Source: Cercis canadensis
Lineage: Eukaryota > Streptophyta > Magnoliopsida > Fabales > Fabaceae
Direction of reading: 5' to 3'
DNA length: 64,000 bases
Assembly: GCA_003255065.1 (NCBI GenBank)
Contig: QAOA01002865.1
Coordinates: 186,001 to 250,000, forward strand
How positions within the stretch are numbered: the first letter of the stretch is position 1; the number at the start of each line of letters is the position of its first letter. The notes beneath the pieces are model-generated. The model was not told the origin of the DNA, ran no database searches, and saw only the letters and a program-made list of their open reading frames with translations. Below are positions 60,795 to 64,000 of the stretch, one piece after another. The position numbers were made by a program, and so were the translations under genes.

Positions 60795-60804
60795 TTAAAT
60801 AGAG
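60795..60804 (-). promoter_or_regulatory. TATA-like box of KAO copy B
   Basis: The minus strand reads CACTCTATTTAACC, the counterpart of the copy A box, about 225 bp upstream of the ATG at 60574. Confidence 0.5.
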
Positions 60805-61193
60805 TGGCCAAGTTTGTGGCGTTACAATTTCAATGGTCACGATCAAAAGTGTTGAAGAAAGTTATAACCATTTATGTGTTAAACTCTTTGGAAATTTGAA
60901 TCTGTTTGATTCTTCTCGATGCCTTTATCTCTCTCCCGTCTGATCAGTCAACATCGTTCACGGACACCTCTTTGGTTCAATTTACAAAATGCATGCATTT
61001 GACCATCTTCTTCAACCTTTCCCAATGTAATATTGATTCTCTTCCATTGTAATTACTAATTACTATCTTCTTTACTCTCTCTCAGTTAATTCTCTTGACC
61101 CGTTCAAAGATAAAATTGATTGTTGGTTCTGGCTATTGGGTCGTTCTTCCGTTGCGACAAAGAAGATTTATATATATATATATACAGATATAT

Positions 61194-61562
61194 GAGTAAA
61201 ACCCTTTTTTAATCCTTGAAAAATGCAGTCATTGACAAATTCGTCTTCCAAAATTTTTCAGTGACAAATTGGTCATTGAATTATTATTCCGCTGATAAAT
61301 TAGTCCGCCGATATGCAAAATCAGTGAAAAGAAAAGGAGGTTTGAAATGAGGAAATAAGGGCTTAAACATAGCTGGGCAAAATCAGTGAAAAAAATTTAG
61401 GAAAGAGATCTGCAGGGGTTTAGAACTTTTCTCATTAAAAGTACCGGAGGACTAATTTGTCAGACATAATAATAATTCAATGATCAATTTGTCACCGAAA
61501 ATTTTTGAAGGACGAATTTGTCAATAGCTGCATTTTTCAAGGACTAAAAAAGGGTTTTACTC
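61194..61562. mobile_element. 369-bp MITE with GAGTAAAACCC ends
   Basis: Ends GAGTAAAACCCTTTTTTAAT and, reversed, GAGTAAAACCCTTTTTTAGT. Arms pair for over 100 bp (CCTTGAAAAATGCAG, GACAAATTCGTC). Flanks are AT repeats, so the target duplication cannot be measured. The terminal 11 bp equal those of the 55182-56996 MULE. Confidence 0.75.
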
Positions 61563-61566
61563 TATA

Positions 61567-61760
61567 TATATTCTATAATTTTACATGTGTATGTTATACT
61601 ATACTAACGTAATAAACATACGTAATTTTTATATTTTATTAGATATAAAATTAATTTATCTTATTTTTTCAAACAAGCTTAAAAATAGTTAACTTATATA
61701 CATCTCATCCACACATTTATTTCTATGTAATATGATATACAACATAAATATCAAAAGTAT
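61567..61760. repeat. Truncated relative of the 43.9-kb MITE
   Basis: ATATAAAATTAATTTATCTT, TTTTTTCAAACAAGCTTAAA and AATATGATATACAACA match 43980-44105 in order. One end only. Confidence 0.5.
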
Positions 61761-64000
61761 ATAAAAAATCCCCATATTTATGTCCACTTCCTGTAACTTA
61801 CTTACTACAAGTATGGTGTGGTAACATGGTAAATATTTTAAATGGGTTAATTATGCTATTTTACCTCATTTTAAAATTAGGGATTGCACTATATTAACCA
61901 ATAAAATTTGAGTTCTAGAGGAAAGTAACGTATACTTTTGTACCCAACTCAAAGTTAACGTAAAATTTAATAACCTAAAAACAGTTAAAACTGTTAATTA
62001 TTTATTAAACTGTATAATTTGGGTCATTCAAAAAAACACTGGAAAAAGTCAAACAAAAATAATCAAAATTTTAAACTAGAACAATCAAACTTTTTGAATT
62101 CAGTTAGCCTTAAATAATTTCGATTGTTTTAATATTAAATTTGGTTTACACATCACTACTCAATTTTAGATGAGCTTGGCACTAAGCCTAATAATAAATG
62201 TTACTTTTGTCAGAAACTCATGTTTTAGGGGTCAATGTAGTGCTATCCCACTTGTTAAGAGGTAGCACAGTAATTCCCTTAAAAAACTATAAGATATAAA
62301 TACTTTTTAGAATTTAATTTCTTTAAATTAAATTAGCTTATATTTTGTCAAAAAATGATAGCATAGTTCTGATAACAATTTATTTAAATGTTTTTCTTCT
62401 CTTAATTATAGGTATTTTTATATAGAAACTATTATTCATGCTCAGTAGTTATATATTAATTGATATGTTTTGATTATTTCAAAAGTCTANTTATATATTA
62501 ATTAATATGTTTTGATTATTTCAAAAGTCTAACTCCTTTTAATTTGATTGCAAAAGGTAATAAACATTAAAAAACAATATAGAAATTATTAGTGTAATAG
62601 ATATATTATATGAATACTAATAATACCAATTTATTTTTGTTACGAGGGAGTACAATGCATTAGGAAAGGGGAAGAGGAGTATACTACTATAATAGAACTC
62701 TTGACATCAATCATCTAGTTCTTTTGACTATAAGAGGTGCTACTAAACTCACGTGTCATTGGCCTAATAATACCAATTTATAATACTTGTTTTGCCATTA
62801 GATAGCTAGAGCTAGATTTTCAAAAGAGATGTGGGGGAATTTGTATTCAAACCTAAGACATTAATTTTTTTTTAGGAGATCCATGGTTCAATTGTGTTGT
62901 GTGTGCTTGTGTTCAATTTGTAATACTATTTTATGTCATTAGATAGAGCTATATTTTCTAGTTGGGAGAATATGGGCGAATGAGGGGTGGAACTTGGGAC
63001 CTTTTTGTTATATCTCTAAACTAGTTTTAGTTTTTTTACCAATAGATAAATAGCAATTGCATTTGCAATTGAGAGAATTCAAATAAAGAAATGGGGTGAA
63101 AAGACTAGCCTTATGGAAGCACGCTCCATTGAGATAGAGTCCTTCCTCGAATCTCTAAACTAGTTGTATTTTGGGTACTTGTATAATTGTATTTAATTCA
63201 TAATACTTAGATGGAAATAGAATTAGAATTTAAATTAAGTTTATTTAAAATAATCAACCAAGATTAGCTGCCATATTAGAAAGGTATCACATACCTCCTT
63301 GATATGTGAAAAATTTTGAAAATCTAAATAATACAATATCTATGTTTATTATTGGTGATCACTATTGTAATCGCATGGCGGAAATATAACTCATAACATC
63401 AAATTCCTAATTTTTATGATTAGAGGAAGTACTACTAGACTCACATGTCATTATCATATCCAACTGTATTCTGATATTTAAATTTAGATATAAATATCAA
63501 AATCCCCACACTCCTTGTAACACTCAGCTTTATCTGATAATCCAAAAACTCATGGGATTCAATGGCTTAAATAAAATGACTATGAAAAAAAAAAAAAAGG
63601 AAGTGTAAGATAAGGACCAAGATAGAAGAGACTAATACAAACTTCATATAGCTTATTCTTCAAACACTCTCTGAGAGGAAAGAGAGGAGGGAGGATATGG
63701 GTTTAAAGGTATCACAAGCAGGGAAGAAAGAAAAACGTGGGCCTTGCTTAATTTGTATGATGATGGCCTGATGGGTATCTTCTCAACGAGGGGATTCAGA
63801 AAAAAAAAAAAATGAAAGTTAGTTAAGGCCCATAGGGATCAAGAAGGGGAGGTCATGTGCGCATTGTCACAGGTAAGATAATAAGAAAGGTTACAGAAAT
63901 ACCCAAGTTATTATATTATACATGCATGAAGGGTACTTTTGAGTTTTAACATTTAATTAGGGGCAAGTTAGTCTCAAAATGTTTCTGCCGTATACACTAT
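61761..64000. other. AT-rich intergenic DNA, no gene recognised
   Basis: Only an N-joined 41-bp duplication (62449-62489 and 62491-62531) and scattered simple repeats are seen. The next gene lies beyond the window. Confidence 0.45.

Noticed and set aside
1-64000. CRISPR arrays, rRNA genes, or canonical tRNA genes
   Set aside because: No spaced identical repeats, rRNA landmarks or complete cloverleaf with both boxes and acceptor stem were found by eye.

Overview
The window is nuclear DNA of a flowering plant, most likely a eudicot. It is AT-rich, its genes carry many GT-AG introns, and all recognisable proteins are plant-type: RNA polymerase III subunit 2, a thylakoid proline-rich protein of MPH1 type, choline kinase, two CYP88A ent-kaurenoic acid oxidases, MAP65, and chloroplast peroxiredoxin Q. 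Species cannot be read safely from the sequence. There is no bacterial-style operon, CRISPR array or phage module.

Five apparently intact genes lie on the minus strand, and their exon sets were joined by hand. NRPC2 (13332-30389) has 38 exons summing to 3504 nt (1167 aa). MPH1-like (32486-35080) has 3 exons, 651 nt, 216 aa. Choline kinase (36735-41452) has 8 exons, 1659 nt, 552 aa. KAO copy A (45928-48184) has 8 exons, 491 aa. KAO copy B (58148-60574) has 8 exons, 492 aa. Every exon set sums to a multiple of three. The genes do not form one pathway: NRPC2 makes small RNAs, MPH1 supports photosystem II, choline kinase starts phosphatidylcholine synthesis, and KAO makes GA12 for gibberellin synthesis.

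The left arm (1-12700) is degenerate. It holds the 3' half of a frameshifted MAP65 gene split by retroelement sequence, a fragment of an ABCC (MRP) transporter, a complete 3.46-kb CACTA (En/Spm) element with TAA target duplications and decayed coding sequence, and a Copia LTR-gag fragment. The NRPC2 introns hold LINE pieces and two tRNA-derived SINE candidates. Between and beyond the other genes lie several inverted-repeat elements: a 590-bp element at 31.4 kb, a 913-bp Pack-MULE-like element with a captured piece of the PRXQ gene at 43 kb, a 1.8-kb MULE with a 9-bp target duplication at 55-57 kb, and many MITEs.

Main points for a second look: (1) the choline kinase has a C-terminal extension of 17 decapeptide repeats encoded by a 30-bp minisatellite and ending in a basic amphipathic tail; (2) the PRXQ-carrying Pack-MULE-like element; (3) the 55-kb MULE, whose apparent empty site is also present next to an assembly N; (4) most of the nine single-N positions lie at the junction of a direct duplication, which suggests unmerged contig ends or haplotypes; (5) the tandem KAO pair, with copy A flanked by direct repeats of the choline kinase 5' flank.
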